NCBI GenBank assembly: GCA_947484295.1
Contig: CANKOW010000008.1
Span: 1-33,885, forward strand
From: Alcaligenaceae bacterium
GTDB lineage: Bacteria > Pseudomonadota > Gammaproteobacteria > Burkholderiales > Burkholderiaceae_B
Length of the DNA stretch: 33,885 nucleotides
Direction of reading: 5' to 3'
Under the pieces are notes generated by a model. The model did not search any database. It was not told the origin of the DNA and saw only the letters and a program-made list of their open reading frames with translations. A program made the position numbers and the translations under genes. Positions 19,267-29,108 of this stretch are shown piece by piece (the stretch's first letter is position 1; the number at the start of each line of letters is the position of its first letter).

Positions 19267-20286
19267 GTGGTTACGCCAACATCCAGACGTGCTTTTTTAA
19301 TGGGGCGCCGTACCGCGGCCACACCTTTTGAGCAGTTTTGCGCGCGGCTCGAGCGAACATGCTTAGGGAGCGTTCGCACAGAACCGTCAATCGCGCAGCC
19401 TGGTGAGGCGCCGCAGGCTTGGCTTAAGCCAGTTCGCCAAGAGGATGTCGCGCATGCGCGCGCCTTATGTCAAGAGTATCGTGTAGCGCTCATGCTAGAG
19501 GGGGTCGACCGCCCCACTGAGCGTGCACAAGCAACGCTTTGGGTGTCGCCGCAGCCTGCAGGGGCGACCTTATCTCTGGTCGATGCGCGAACAGGCGTGT
19601 GGCGAGCTGACGCTGGCTGCACGGTCGAGCAACTCAAAGAAACGGGCGTTTTTGCTGGGATGAGTTTGGCGCCTGAGCTGACCTTGGCGCAATGGTTTGC
19701 CTGGCCCGAAACTGTGCGGAGCGCGGTGCCAAGTGCTGTGCGAAAAGACGACGCTCATTCGCTTGAGCGACCTTGTGTGGCAACTGAAAGAGAGGGTGGG
19801 TGCGAGCCAGCGTCGGTCATGCCAGATGCGCTGCGGCTCGTTGAGCAAGTAGAGGTGCTGTTGGCGGATGGAACGGTTGAGGTGCTTGGCCCTTTTGGTG
19901 CAACCGCGCAAGCGCCGCTGCGCAGCCTGACCGTTCAGCGCTTGGTGCCTAAATTGTTTGAGCTGGCTGGCTCAGAGTTGTCGCAGCGTTTCGCGCAGTT
20001 AACCCCCTGGCCCGGTCGCTACAGGCTCGATGCCCTGATTGCGACTGCGACTCACGAGCCCAATTTGGCGCAACTGTTGTTTGGTCATCAAGGCAGACTA
20101 GGCTGGTTACAAACTTTGTGGCTTAAGCGCGCCGATACATTGCCCCAAGTCCCGCGCCGAGCGCTAGCTAGCGAACAAGATCGAGAGCTCGCGTCACAAC
20201 TCGATCAAGAACTTAAGCACATCCTTGATCCATTGGGGGTATTCGGTTCAAACTTTAACCTAAAGCGGCTAAACTCATCTCCTTAA
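19267..20286 (+). CDS. FAD-linked-oxidase-like protein, tentative
   Basis: I cannot place this 339-residue protein firmly. The C-terminus LDQELKHILDPLGVFGSNFNL resembles the end of FAD-linked oxidases of the GlcE/VAO type, where it is usually LK..DP.G.fNPG. The region with VEVLLADGTVEVLGPFG also fits the second FAD-domain strand. The central FAD-binding part is short and lacks an obvious P-loop-like glycine motif, so it may be degenerate. The N-terminus SRRAFLMGRR looks like a twin-arginine motif but no hydrophobic stretch follows, so export is doubtful. Start GTG 19267; an ATG at 19300 is the alternative. It ends 21 bases before maeB and is probably co-transcribed with it. Confidence 0.6.
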   Translation: MVTPTSRRAFLMGRRTAATPFEQFCARLERTCLGSVRTEPSIAQPGEAPQAWLKPVRQEDVAHARALCQEYRVALMLEGVDRPTERAQATLWVSPQPAGATLSLVDARTGVWRADAGCTVEQLKETGVFAGMSLAPELTLAQWFAWPETVRSAVPSAVRKDDAHSLERPCVATEREGGCEPASVMPDALRLVEQVEVLLADGTVEVLGPFGATAQAPLRSLTVQRLVPKLFELAGSELSQRFAQLTPWPGRYRLDALIATATHEPNLAQLLFGHQGRLGWLQTLWLKRADTLPQVPRRALASEQDRELASQLDQELKHILDPLGVFGSNFNLKRLNSSP

Positions 20287-20307
20287 ATCGTTCACTTTCA
20301 GAGCAAC

Positions 20308-22623
20308 ATGGAAAAAACCTTTCGCCAGGCCGCGCTTGAGTATCACGAGCAGGGTCGCCCCGGCAAAATCTCGGTAACCCCGACCAAAACCTTGTCGAAT
20401 CAGCGCGACTTAGCCTTGGCATACTCGCCGGGCGTTGCCGCAGCCTGCGAAGAAATTTTGATAGACCCAGCCAACGCGTTTCGTTACACGGCCCGTGGCA
20501 ACCTGGTGGGGGTGATCACCAACGGCACTGCCGTGCTCGGGCTGGGCAATATCGGCCCGTTGGCCTCTAAGCCCGTGATGGAAGGCAAAGCCGTACTGTT
20601 CAAGAAATTTGCTGGCATCGATGTGTTTGATATTGAAATCAATGAACAAGATCCAGACAGGCTGGTTGAGATTATTGCGAGCCTCGAGCCAACTTTTGGT
20701 GGGATCAATCTTGAGGATATCAAGGCGCCAGAGTGTTTTATCGTCGAGCGCAAGTTGCGCGAGCGCATGCGTATCCCCGTGTTTCATGACGACCAGCACG
20801 GTACGGCAATTTGTGTATCGGCCGCGTTTATTAACGGGCTTACCGTTGTTGGCAAAGATATTAAGCAGGTCAAGGTAGTGGTGTCTGGGGCAGGGGCTGC
20901 GGCTTTGGCCTGCCTTGATTTGATGGTCGATTTGGGGTTGCCGCTCAAAAATATTTGGGTCTCAGATATTGAGGGCGTGGTCTACGAAGGCCGCACCGTG
21001 CTGATGGACCCTGATAAGACGCGTTTTGCGCAAAAAACTGACGCTCGCAAGCTCGCAGAAATTATCGAAAACGCGGACGTATTTTTAGGGTTATCGGCGG
21101 GCGGCGTGCTTAAGCCAGAGATGGTGAAAGTGATGGCCGCTAAGCCTCTAATCTTGGCGTTGGCTAACCCAAACCCAGAGATTTTGCCTGCTGACGCGCA
21201 CGCGGTTCGCGATGATATCGTGATGGCAACGGGCCGCTCTGATTACCCGAATCAAGTCAACAACGTTTTGTGTTTTCCGTATATTTTTCGAGGTGCGCTA
21301 GATGTTGGCGCCACGACGATTACGCGTGAAATGGAAAAAGCCGCTGTGGTGGCCATTGCCAAGCTCGCGCAAGAAGAGCAAAGCGAAGTCGTAGCCGCCG
21401 CTTATGGTCAGTATGACGTCGCGTTTGGCCAAAATTCTTTCATCCCCAAGCCTTTTGACCCCCGTTTGATTGTGCGCATTGCGCCTGCCGTGGCCAAGGC
21501 TGCCATGGAGTGCGGTGTAGCCACCCGGCCCATCGCCGACTTAGAGGGGTATGTCGAGCAGCTTGAACAGTTTGTTTACCGTTCGGGCGCTTTTATGAAG
21601 CCGTTGTTTGCGGGCGCCAAATCGCATGTTCGCGCGGGTGGTAGGGTGCGTATCGTGTTCACTGAAGGTGAAGACGAGCGTGTACTACGTGCGGTGCAGG
21701 TCATTGTTGACGAAAAACTGGCAAAGCCAATCTTGATCGGTCGCCCTGAAGTGTTAAAGGCTCGCATCGAAAAGTATGGTTTGCGCTTGCGTCTAGGTGA
21801 AGACGTCGAAGTCACCAACCCAGATTTTGATCCTCGGTTTCACCAGTATTGGACAGCTTACTGGGAGAAAATGTGTCGCAGCGGCGTGACTAGAGAAATG
21901 GCGCGGGTTGAAATGCGTCGCCGTCTGACCTTGATCGGCGCTTCGATGGTCAAAATGGGCGATGCCGACGGCATGATTTGTGGCACGGTGAGCGGCTACG
22001 GTGACCATTTGCGTTATATCGATCAGGTGATTGGCAAACAGCCGGGTACGTCGACTTACGCCGCGATGAACATTTTGTTGTTGCCCGAGCAAACCTTGGC
22101 TTTGGTCGATACCCACGTCAACGACGACCCGACTGCTGAGCAAATTGCTGAATTTACGCTCGCGGCGGCGGCACAAATGAGGCGTTTAAATTTAGTGCCT
22201 AAGGTCGCCTTGTTATCGCGCTCAAACTTTGGGTCGGGCAGTTCGGCCTCGGGTACCAAAATGCAAGAGGCTTTAGCGTTGATTCGCGAACAGGCCCCCG
22301 AGCTTGAGGTCGACGGTGAAATGCATGGTGATTGCGCCTTAGATGAGAAGCTGCGCTTGAAAATTCTACCGTCGTCAACCTTAAAAGGTTCGGCCAATCT
22401 GCTGGTATGTCCGAATGTTGATTCTGGCAATATTGCGTATAACCTGCTAAAAACGGTTTCTGGCGGTAGTGTGGCGGTTGGGCCTTTCTTACTGGGTGCA
22501 GATGCACCTGTGCATATCTTGACCACGAGTGCAACGGTCCGCCGAATCGTCAATATGACGGCCTTAACGGTCGTTGAGGCGAACGGACCGCAGCTTGGGC
22601 ACCGACAAACGACGCTTCTTTAA
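20308..22623 (+). CDS. maeB: NADP-dependent malic enzyme fused to a phosphotransacetylase-like domain
   Basis: MaeB oxidatively decarboxylates malate to pyruvate, supplying NADPH. In this 771-residue protein, residues 1-430 are the malic enzyme domain. It shows [20 protein letters not shown] at the front, [38 protein letters not shown] with the metal-site acids, and the nucleotide-binding [15 protein letters not shown]. Residues about 440-771 are a phosphate acetyltransferase-like domain with [17 protein letters not shown] and [12 protein letters not shown]. In MaeB enzymes this domain is thought to be regulatory (acetyl-CoA sensing) rather than catalytic. Size is the normal 750-770 for the family. 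Confidence 0.96.
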   Translation: MEKTFRQAALEYHEQGRPGKISVTPTKTLSNQRDLALAYSPGVAAACEEILIDPANAFRYTARGNLVGVITNGTAVLGLGNIGPLASKPVMEGKAVLFKKFAGIDVFDIEINEQDPDRLVEIIASLEPTFGGINLEDIKAPECFIVERKLRERMRIPVFHDDQHGTAICVSAAFINGLTVVGKDIKQVKVVVSGAGAAALACLDLMVDLGLPLKNIWVSDIEGVVYEGRTVLMDPDKTRFAQKTDARKLAEIIENADVFLGLSAGGVLKPEMVKVMAAKPLILALANPNPEILPADAHAVRDDIVMATGRSDYPNQVNNVLCFPYIFRGALDVGATTITREMEKAAVVAIAKLAQEEQSEVVAAAYGQYDVAFGQNSFIPKPFDPRLIVRIAPAVAKAAMECGVATRPIADLEGYVEQLEQFVYRSGAFMKPLFAGAKSHVRAGGRVRIVFTEGEDERVLRAVQVIVDEKLAKPILIGRPEVLKARIEKYGLRLRLGEDVEVTNPDFDPRFHQYWTAYWEKMCRSGVTREMARVEMRRRLTLIGASMVKMGDADGMICGTVSGYGDHLRYIDQVIGKQPGTSTYAAMNILLLPEQTLALVDTHVNDDPTAEQIAEFTLAAAAQMRRLNLVPKVALLSRSNFGSGSSASGTKMQEALALIREQAPELEVDGEMHGDCALDEKLRLKILPSSTLKGSANLLVCPNVDSGNIAYNLLKTVSGGSVAVGPFLLGADAPVHILTTSATVRRIVNMTALTVVEANGPQLGHRQTTLL

Positions 22624-22696
22624 GAGGTTTAAGGGGTTGATTTTTGTCTGCGCTGACCAATACTTGACAACAGGCAAGGTCTGCATGACTGTCGTG

Positions 22697-22721
22697 TGCT
22701 AAAACTACGCACAATATTGTG
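22697..22721 (+). promoter_or_regulatory. candidate extended -10 and palindromic operator before the barstar gene
   Basis: TGCTAAAAC (22697-22705) is an extended -10-like box, without a clear -35. The perfect 12-base palindrome CACAATATTGTG (22710-22721) sits exactly where transcription would start, and an overlapping inverted repeat TGTGC/GCACA (about 22695-22713) flanks the -10. This is a plausible operator for a regulator or for autoregulation. The gene itself has a good AGGAG ribosome binding site at about 22732-22736. Confidence 0.35.
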
Positions 22722-22745
22722 GTCTTGTTCTAGGAGCCCTCTGAA

Positions 22746-23210
22746 ATGAGTAAGGCGGTTGATCCAAAATTAAAGCAGCTGTTACGTAACGGCGGCGACT
22801 TTGATCCTGATACCGGGAGCGATTTGCTTGCGGGGGCAGCGGCAGAGAAGGGACTGGCCTGGTGTGTGGCGCAGTGTGACAAAGCGCGCAGCCGCTCGGC
22901 GGTGTTTCGTGCGGTCGTTAAGGCAGTCGATTACCCTCAGTTTTTTGGGTCAAGTTTCGACTCGTTTTTTGACTGCTTGTGCGACAGCTTGCTCGATCAG
23001 AAAGAAGGTCTGGTCTTGGTCTTTGCGAAGCTGCACTCGGCGGATGCGGCCATTGTGATGGATGGTGTGCAGTTTATGCAGGTGTTGAATGATGCGGTCG
23101 GTTTTGCACGTGAAAACAGCCGCGTGTTTATTTTCGGAATCCAGCATGCGGGCAAACACCCCGACGACCAACCCGGCGTAGTCAATAATTGGAGTGATGA
23201 GCCGGCCTAG
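22746..23210 (+). CDS. barstar-family protein (barnase-inhibitor fold)
   Basis: The 154-residue protein has the barstar signature in its middle: AVDYPQFFGSSFDSFFDCLCDSLLD (about 56-80; compare the YPEYFGxNWDALWDCL motif of barstar), followed by a hydrophobic strand GLVLVFAKLHSADA and the helix VMDGVQFMQVLNDAVGFA. Barstar proteins bind and block RNases of the barnase family. Here no ribonuclease gene is next to it; the following gene is rsmE on the other strand. The first 45 residues are an extra N-terminal region not found in classic barstar (about 90 residues). It may inhibit an RNase encoded elsewhere or have another role. Confidence 0.8.
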   Translation: MSKAVDPKLKQLLRNGGDFDPDTGSDLLAGAAAEKGLAWCVAQCDKARSRSAVFRAVVKAVDYPQFFGSSFDSFFDCLCDSLLDQKEGLVLVFAKLHSADAAIVMDGVQFMQVLNDAVGFARENSRVFIFGIQHAGKHPDDQPGVVNNWSDEPA

Positions 23211-23298
23211 TTCACGGCCGCTTGGCTGAGCGTTTCGAGGCCCTTGGCCGCGCTCATTGCCGTGCTAGCAAAACATTGCTGCTTGGCATGCACCGAGG

Positions 23299-24039
23299 CT
23301 ACCAACTCAGCAGAGCCGTGCTGGCAGCTACTAATGCAAGCCCGGCAGTTTCGGTGCGCAGCACTCTCGAGCCAAATTTAATTTTTGTCACCCCTTGTCG
23401 TGCCGCGCTAGCCACCTCGTCTGGGCTCCAGCCCCCTTCAGGGCCGATCAGAAGGCTCAGCGCACTGACCTCTTTTTGCTCTTGAAGGCTGGCCGCAAGG
23501 TGCTGTGCAAGTGTGTAGGCTGCTTCGGGGTCGCACAGCAAGCGTTGTCTGGATGGCGTGGCTGCAAGGGCTTGCTCGAGGGATTGTGGTGCCCCTAGAT
23601 GCATGAGCCGGTTGCGACCGCATTGCTCAGAGGCCGACGTAATAATCCCACGCCAGTGTTCAAGACGTTTTTCAAGCCGTGGCCCTGAAAGCCTCAGCAC
23701 GCTGCGCTGCGCGGCGACGGGGATCAGGCGGTGAACCCCAAGTTCGACGGCTTTCTCGATAATCCAATCCATTTTGTCGCCCGAGGGCAAAGCCTGAATT
23801 AAGGTGATTTCACCGCTGAGTTCGGCCTCTTTCGGAGCGTGCTGACCCATTAAAACAAAGGCTTTTTTTTCGGCAAAGCTGAGCACACCCGCAATCTCTC
23901 CCCCGCGACCGTCAAACAGCACAACGGTGTCGCCGTCCGTCAGACGCCTGACGCGCACGTGGTGCGCCACAGACGCAGGTAACTCGAGTTCTTGCTCAGC
24001 AAGAACCGGGATTGGGCAGTAAAAGCGGGGGTCAGCCAT
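23299..24039 (-). CDS. rsmE: 16S rRNA (uracil-1498-N3)-methyltransferase RsmE
   Basis: RsmE methylates U1498 of 16S rRNA at the decoding centre. The 246-residue protein begins with the PUA-like part ([38 protein letters not shown]). It continues with the SPOUT-fold methyltransferase domain: [22 protein letters not shown], then [18 protein letters not shown] and [12 protein letters not shown], the family SAM-knot motifs. Length fits the family (about 240-245). It converges on the barstar gene and is divergent from tkt. Confidence 0.95.
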   Translation of the reverse strand: MADPRFYCPIPVLAEQELELPASVAHHVRVRRLTDGDTVVLFDGRGGEIAGVLSFAEKKAFVLMGQHAPKEAELSGEITLIQALPSGDKMDWIIEKAVELGVHRLIPVAAQRSVLRLSGPRLEKRLEHWRGIITSASEQCGRNRLMHLGAPQSLEQALAATPSRQRLLCDPEAAYTLAQHLAASLQEQKEVSALSLLIGPEGGWSPDEVASAARQGVTKIKFGSRVLRTETAGLALVAASTALLSW

Positions 24040-24136
24040 CAGGTCGCTCAGAGAGAGGGTGAGAGGTTATACGGGTGCTAAACTCCAACGTTTTGTAACC
24101 TATTTTTCCTGTGCTTGTTCGGGCGGGACATATCGC

Positions 24137-26182
24137 ATGAACTCAACTACTGTTGTCCCCGTTAAATTGGCTGATGCCATTCGTGCCCTCGCGATGGATG
24201 CGGTCCAGCAAGCCAACTCTGGGCACCCGGGCGCCCCCATGGGAATGGCCGAAATGGCGCAAGCGCTGTTTACACGTCACTTGCGTCACAACCCAGCCGA
24301 CCCCGCCTGGGCGAATCGCGACCGTTTTGTGTTGTCAAACGGGCACGGCTCAATGTTGATTTACGCCTTGCTGCACCTGACAGGCTACGACCTGCCGATG
24401 GATGAGCTGCGTAAGTTTCGCCAGTTGCACTCTAAAACGCCGGGCCACCCCGAGGTTGGCGTGACGCCGGGCATTGAAACCACTACCGGCCCTTTGGGGC
24501 AAGGTTTGGCCAATGCTGTCGGGATGGCGCTTGCTGAAGCCCTGTTGGCGGCTGAATTTAATCGTCCTGGACATAAGCTGGTTGATCATCACACCTATGC
24601 GTTTGTGGGTGATGGCTGCCTAATGGAAGGTATTTCGCACGAAGTGTGTTCGTTAGCAGGTACCTTGCGTTTGGGCAAACTGGTCGTTTTATATGACGAC
24701 AACGGGATTTCGATCGACGGTAAAGTTGAAAATTGGTTTGCCGACGATACGGCCAAGCGCTTTGAAGCCTATGGCTGGAACGTCGTGCGTGTTGCCGATG
24801 GTCATCATGTCGCGGCGATCGATCAGGCCATTAAACAGGCTCGACTGACCGGCGTTGCGCAGGCGCGTCCGACTTTAATTATTTGTCGCACAGTGATCGG
24901 CAAGGGTGCACCAACCGTTGCGGGCACAGATAAAGTGCACGGTTCTCCGTTGGGCGCAGACGAAATCGCTCGTACCCGCGTAGCAATTGGTTGGTCGCAT
25001 GCGCCTTTCGAAATTCCTGATGCGGTGTATCAGGGTTGGAGTCAGCGTGCGACCGGTGCTCAGGCACAGGCGGCTTGGCAAAAAAGTTTTGATGCTTACA
25101 CAGTACAGTTTCCGGCTGAGGCGAGTGAGTTTACGCGTCGCATGCGGGGCGAATTACCGATCGATTTTGCAACGGCGGCACAGCAACTGTTAAATGCGAC
25201 CAACAAAAAAGCTGAAACCGTGGCTTCACGCAAAGCCTCGCAACAGGCGATCACAGCTTTGGTTGAAGTGTTACCTGAAATGCTTGGCGGCTCTGCCGAC
25301 CTGACCGGTTCAAACTTCACCGACTGGAAAGGCGTTGCGCCAGTCCGCGCTGGCGCCACAGGCCTTCAGTTTGGCCGACACATTAATTATGGCGTACGTG
25401 AGTTTGGTATGGCTGCCATCATGAATGGCATGGCCTTGCATGGTGGCTATCTGCCCTTTGGCGGCACCTTCTTGACCTTCTCTGATTATTCACGCAATGC
25501 ACTGCGCATGGCGGCCTTGATGAAGCAACGTGTTGTGCATGTGTTTACGCATGACTCAATTGGTTTAGGTGAAGATGGCCCGACCCATCAGTCGATTGAG
25601 CATGCCAGCAGCCTGCGTTTGATTCCTAATTTATCGGTATGGCGCCCTTGCGACACCGTCGAAACGACCGCGGCTTGGTTGGCGGCTGTCAGTCGTCCAA
25701 GCAGCATCGGGATGGATGTGCATGCAGGCGGCCCAACTGCCTTGCTGCTGTCGCGTCAGAATTTACCGTTTGTCGCGCGCAGCGCTGAAACCTTAAAGCA
25801 GGTCGCGCGTGGCGGCTATGTTCTGCAAGAGGCCCCCGACGCCAAGGCTGCGATTATTGCAACCGGCTCTGAAGTGGCAATCGCGATCGACGCACAGAAA
25901 CTGTTGGCCTCTGAAGGCATCTCTGTGCGGGTGGTTTCAATGCCATGTACCGAGGTCTTTGATCAGCAAGACGCAGCCTGGCGTGCGTCGGTATTGCCTA
26001 AGGGTATGCCGCGCGTCGCAGTCGAAGCTGGGGTCACGGGCTTGTGGCACAAGTATGTAGGGCTTGACGGTGCAGTGATTGGCATTGACACCTACGGTGA
26101 ATCAGCACCCGCAGGGGTGTTGTTTAAGCATTTTGGCTTGACGGCAGAAAAAGTCGCGCAAGCGGTAAAAAATCTTTTGTAA
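24137..26182 (+). CDS. tkt: transketolase
   Basis: Transketolase is the ThDP enzyme of the non-oxidative pentose phosphate pathway and Calvin cycle. From ATG 24137 it is 681 residues. Motifs include [20 protein letters not shown], the ThDP/metal region [14 protein letters not shown] with [33 protein letters not shown] of the pyrimidine domain, and [15 protein letters not shown] at the end. The frame is open upstream to ATG 24059, but those 26 residues are atypical, so the start at [16 protein letters not shown] is chosen. gap follows after 29 bases with a strong AGGAG site. Confidence 0.96.
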   Translation: MNSTTVVPVKLADAIRALAMDAVQQANSGHPGAPMGMAEMAQALFTRHLRHNPADPAWANRDRFVLSNGHGSMLIYALLHLTGYDLPMDELRKFRQLHSKTPGHPEVGVTPGIETTTGPLGQGLANAVGMALAEALLAAEFNRPGHKLVDHHTYAFVGDGCLMEGISHEVCSLAGTLRLGKLVVLYDDNGISIDGKVENWFADDTAKRFEAYGWNVVRVADGHHVAAIDQAIKQARLTGVAQARPTLIICRTVIGKGAPTVAGTDKVHGSPLGADEIARTRVAIGWSHAPFEIPDAVYQGWSQRATGAQAQAAWQKSFDAYTVQFPAEASEFTRRMRGELPIDFATAAQQLLNATNKKAETVASRKASQQAITALVEVLPEMLGGSADLTGSNFTDWKGVAPVRAGATGLQFGRHINYGVREFGMAAIMNGMALHGGYLPFGGTFLTFSDYSRNALRMAALMKQRVVHVFTHDSIGLGEDGPTHQSIEHASSLRLIPNLSVWRPCDTVETTAAWLAAVSRPSSIGMDVHAGGPTALLLSRQNLPFVARSAETLKQVARGGYVLQEAPDAKAAIIATGSEVAIAIDAQKLLASEGISVRVVSMPCTEVFDQQDAAWRASVLPKGMPRVAVEAGVTGLWHKYVGLDGAVIGIDTYGESAPAGVLFKHFGLTAEKVAQAVKNLL

Positions 26183-26211
26183 ATTTCAAATAATCAGGAG
26201 CTCGACACATC

Positions 26212-27222
26212 ATGACGATTCGCGTTGCTATTAACGGCTATGGCCGTATCGGCCGTAACATTTTGCGTGCGCATTACGAAGGCGGCAAAAAGCACGATAT
26301 TCAAATCGTAGCCATTAATGACTTGGGTGATCCTAAGACCAACGCCCATCTCACCCAATACGACACCGCCCACGGCAAGTTCTCTGGCACGGTTGGCGTT
26401 GATGGTGATTTCATGGTGGTTAACGGCGACAAGATTCGTGTACTAGCTAATCGCAACCCAGCTGAATTGCCCTGGGGCGAACTCAAGGTTGACGTCGTGC
26501 TCGAGTGCACGGGCTTCTTCACGACTAAAGAAAAAGCCTCGGCTCACATCAAAGGTGGCGCTAAAAAAGTCATTATTTCAGCGCCTGGCGGAAAAGATGT
26601 CGATGCAACCATTGTGTATGGCGTCAATCATGGCGTGCTGAAAAGCTCAGACACTGTGATTTCGAATGCCTCTTGCACCACTAACTGCCTCGCCCCCTTG
26701 GTGCAGCCGTTGCACGAAGCCCTCGGTGTGGTGACCGGGTTGATGACAACGATTCACTCTTATACCAACGATCAAGTGCTGACCGACGTGTATCACGAAG
26801 ATCTGCGCCGCGCACGCTCGGCCACCATGAGCATGATCCCCGCCAAAACTGGTGCTGCTGTTGCCGTAGGTTTGGTATTGCCCGAGCTCAATGGCAAGCT
26901 TGATGGTTTCGCGATTCGCGTGCCCACGATCAATGTGTCGCTCGTTGACCTCTCGTTTATCGCTAAGCGCGATACGACTGTTGACGAAGTCAACGCGATT
27001 TTGAAGACTGCCTCTGAAGGCAAGCTCAAAGGCATCTTGACGTATCAAACTGAGCAGCTTGTTTCGATCGACTTCAATCACAATCCAGCCTCAAGCAACT
27101 TTGACTCGACGCTGACTAAAGTATCGGGCTCGTTGGTGAAGGTTTCGTCTTGGTATGACAATGAGTGGGGCTTTAGCAACCGTATGCTTGACACCACGAT
27201 TGCATTAATGACGGCAAAATAA
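26212..27222 (+). CDS. gap: glyceraldehyde-3-phosphate dehydrogenase, type I
   Basis: This GAPDH interconverts glyceraldehyde-3-phosphate and 1,3-bisphosphoglycerate. The 336-residue protein begins with the NAD-binding fold [19 protein letters not shown], has the catalytic cysteine in [12 protein letters not shown], and shows the usual HSYTNDQVL and later ASSNFDSTL and [12 protein letters not shown] segments. The strand end VAINDLGD (Asp instead of Ala at the cofactor-selecting place) points to NAD preference. It forms a tkt-gap unit and is followed by an intrinsic terminator at 27238-27266. Confidence 0.97.
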   Translation: MTIRVAINGYGRIGRNILRAHYEGGKKHDIQIVAINDLGDPKTNAHLTQYDTAHGKFSGTVGVDGDFMVVNGDKIRVLANRNPAELPWGELKVDVVLECTGFFTTKEKASAHIKGGAKKVIISAPGGKDVDATIVYGVNHGVLKSSDTVISNASCTTNCLAPLVQPLHEALGVVTGLMTTIHSYTNDQVLTDVYHEDLRRARSATMSMIPAKTGAAVAVGLVLPELNGKLDGFAIRVPTINVSLVDLSFIAKRDTTVDEVNAILKTASEGKLKGILTYQTEQLVSIDFNHNPASSNFDSTLTKVSGSLVKVSSWYDNEWGFSNRMLDTTIALMTAK

Positions 27223-27237
27223 TCGCCGCGTACGAAC

Positions 27238-27266
27238 AAGAGGCCCTTCGCGGCCTCTTTGCTTAG
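27238..27266 (+). terminator. intrinsic terminator after gap
   Basis: AAGAGGCC (27238-27245) and GGCCTCTT (27252-27259) form a perfect eight-base stem with the loop CTTCGC, followed by a short pyrimidine run tGCTT. The tail is weak, so partial read-through into pgk is possible. It lies 16 bases after the gap stop codon. Confidence 0.7.
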
Positions 27267-27351
27267 GGGTCATCTGAAGAGCGTGCATATTGCCTAGTAG
27301 GCTTTGCATTTTTTGCGACTGATATTTCTTGTTCTCTCTGTGTTGGATCTT

Positions 27352-28548
27352 ATGACGACTGTTCAAACCCTCTCTGGACTGGCTCAGGCCGGCAAGCTCG
27401 CTGGCAAGCGCGTGTTCATTCGCGCTGACTTGAATGTACCGTTTGATGATGCGGGCAATATTGCCGAAGACACTCGGATTCGTGCTTCTGTGCCCGGGAT
27501 TCGCTTGGCGCTTGATGCAGGTGCCGCGGTGATGGTGACGTCGCATCTGGGGCGCCCGACCGAGGGTACGCTTAATCCTGAAGATTCACTCGCGCCAATC
27601 GCCAAGCGTTTGTCTGAGTTAATGGGCATGCCGGTCACCTTGGTGCAAAACTGGGTGGATGGTGTGACGGTTGCTCCGGGCCAGGTGGTGTTGCTTGAAA
27701 ATTGTCGCGTCAACAAGGGCGAAAAAAAGAACGACCCTGTATTATCTAAACAAATGGCCGCGTTGTGCGATGTGTATGTGAACGATGCGTTTGGCACCGC
27801 GCATCGCGCTGAAGCCACCACGCACGGCATTGCACAGTATGCGCCTATCGCGTGTGCGGGCCCGTTGCTGCAGGCTGAGCTCGAGGCCTTGGGGCGCGCT
27901 TTACTAGCGCCTAAACGCCCGCTGGTCGCAATCGTGGGTGGTTCTAAGGTCTCGACCAAGTTATCGATTTTGCAGTCGCTTGCAGACAAGGTCGATCAGT
28001 TGATTGTGGGTGGCGGGATTGCCAACACCTTTATGTTGGCCGCTGGCTTGCCGATTGGTAAGTCGTTGGCTGAGCCTGATCAGTTAGATCAAGCCCGAGC
28101 AGTGATGAAAAAAATGCAAGAGCGCGGCGCAGCGGTGCCAATCCCCACCGACGTGGCGTGTGCCAAAGAGTTTTCGGCGCAGGCTCAGGCCACCGCAAAG
28201 TCAGCCAGCGATGTATTGCCTGATGATTTGATTTTTGACATTGGCCCGCAAACTTCTGCGCAGTTGGCGGCGATCTTAAGGCAAGCCGGTACCATTGTTT
28301 GGAACGGCCCCTTGGGCGTATTCGAGTTTGACGCGTTTGCTCACGGCACTGAAGTGGTGGCGCACGCCATTGCTGATTCGGCAGGGTTTTCAATTGCTGG
28401 AGGTGGTGACACCTTGGCTGCAATTGCTAAGTTTGGGATCACCGATAAAGTCGACTACATTTCAACAGGGGGCGGTGCCTTTCTAGAGTTCTTAGAGGGC
28501 AAGACTTTGCCGGCTGTTGAAATTTTGCAGCAGCGCGCTGCTGATTAA
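27352..28548 (+). CDS. pgk: phosphoglycerate kinase
   Basis: Pgk makes ATP from 1,3-bisphosphoglycerate. From ATG 27352 it is 398 residues. Substrate-site motifs are [23 protein letters not shown] and [12 protein letters not shown], followed by [18 protein letters not shown]. The nucleotide domain has [41 protein letters not shown] and [11 protein letters not shown]. The frame is open to 27304, but the extra 16 hydrophobic residues lack support and the family starts near the chosen Met. A GGAT ribosome-binding-like site lies just before it. It overlaps the convergent cupin gene by four bases. Confidence 0.96.
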   Translation: MTTVQTLSGLAQAGKLAGKRVFIRADLNVPFDDAGNIAEDTRIRASVPGIRLALDAGAAVMVTSHLGRPTEGTLNPEDSLAPIAKRLSELMGMPVTLVQNWVDGVTVAPGQVVLLENCRVNKGEKKNDPVLSKQMAALCDVYVNDAFGTAHRAEATTHGIAQYAPIACAGPLLQAELEALGRALLAPKRPLVAIVGGSKVSTKLSILQSLADKVDQLIVGGGIANTFMLAAGLPIGKSLAEPDQLDQARAVMKKMQERGAAVPIPTDVACAKEFSAQAQATAKSASDVLPDDLIFDIGPQTSAQLAAILRQAGTIVWNGPLGVFEFDAFAHGTEVVAHAIADSAGFSIAGGGDTLAAIAKFGITDKVDYISTGGGAFLEFLEGKTLPAVEILQQRAAD

Positions 28549-28874
28549 TCAACAATAAAAAGCGTCGCTCCAGTGGCGGTTGATGATTGATGTGGTTCGG
28601 CATGATCCGCAACTTGGTAGCTGGTGCCTGGTGTCAAGTCAAAATGCCTGCCGTCTTTTAGCTCGGTATGCAAAGTGCCAGATAGGCACAGCAAGATGTG
28701 GCCTTTTTCACACCAATGGTCTGCCAGATAGCCCGCACTGTACTCAACCATACGCACGCGAATCGCGCCGAACTGGCGTGTGCGCCAAAAGGCCTTGCCT
28801 GTGGTGCCAGGGTGCTCGGTGACTTCAACGCTTGACCAGTCTGTTGTGCCAAACGGAATATTGTTTATTTGCAT
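28545..28874 (-). CDS. small cupin protein, DHxC-motif type
   Basis: The 109-residue protein is a single-domain cupin. The first cupin motif is [20 protein letters not shown], with His and Glu side chains able to bind a metal, and the second is [17 protein letters not shown] with a further pair of histidines. The DHWCEKGH arrangement matches what annotators call the DHCW-motif cupin family, for which I know no established function. Start ATG 28874 has an AAGGGA ribosome binding site. It is transcribed toward pgk and overlaps its end by four bases. Confidence 0.85.
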   Translation of the reverse strand: MQINNIPFGTTDWSSVEVTEHPGTTGKAFWRTRQFGAIRVRMVEYSAGYLADHWCEKGHILLCLSGTLHTELKDGRHFDLTPGTSYQVADHAEPHQSSTATGATLFIVD

Positions 28875-28982
28875 GATATCCCTTGAGTTTCAAAGGTTGT
28901 AGCTCCATTGTGGAAGGGTGTCCACCCTTTTGGCGAGCTTGTGCCGCCACGCATAGCGAATTCAATGTCTACGAAAGAATAA

Positions 28983-29027
28983 AGAGTCATAAGCAAATGA
29001 CTCTCAATGGTAATAAGTAAATGACGC
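28983..29027. promoter_or_regulatory. inverted and direct repeats upstream of the ABC importer
   Basis: An eight-base inverted repeat AGAGTCAT/ATGACTCT (28983-29004, six-base centre) overlaps the first of two near-identical 15-mers, ATAAGcAAATGACtC (28989-29003) and ATAAGtAAATGACgC (29013-29027). The two copies differ at two positions and lie 24 bases apart. The array ends about 80 bases before the ATP-binding gene. It looks like a binding site for a transcription factor, but no regulator gene is nearby. A further near-palindrome AAGGGTG-TC-CACCCTT is at 28914-28929. Confidence 0.45.
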
Positions 29028-29108
29028 ATTAGTCGTTTTAGAAATAAAGAGGCCGCCATAAACTTCTAGTCCCAACCCGCTCGGCGGGGATGATGAGATT
29101 GGATTGAG

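Noticed and set aside
22746-24039. Barstar plus neighbour as a toxin-antitoxin pair
   Set aside because: The adjacent gene is rsmE, a conserved rRNA methyltransferase on the opposite strand, not a ribonuclease toxin.
24059-24136. Extended transketolase N-terminus from ATG 24059
   Set aside because: The 26 extra residues (with several Cys and Gly) are not a known targeting signal, and the family begins near 24137.
27205-27546. 113-residue minus-strand frame across the gap-pgk spacer
   Set aside because: It overlaps the terminator and the pgk start, has no ribosome binding site and no recognisable features.
28914-28929. Intrinsic terminator at AAGGGTG-TC-CACCCTT
   Set aside because: The T run is only four bases, no gene ends just upstream on the plus strand, and the minus strand lacks a T tract.
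28875-29108. TPP riboswitch upstream of the THI5/NMT1-like ABC importer
   Set aside because: The conserved CUGAGA and related thi-box segments are missing. Without them a thiamine-precursor role is unsupported.
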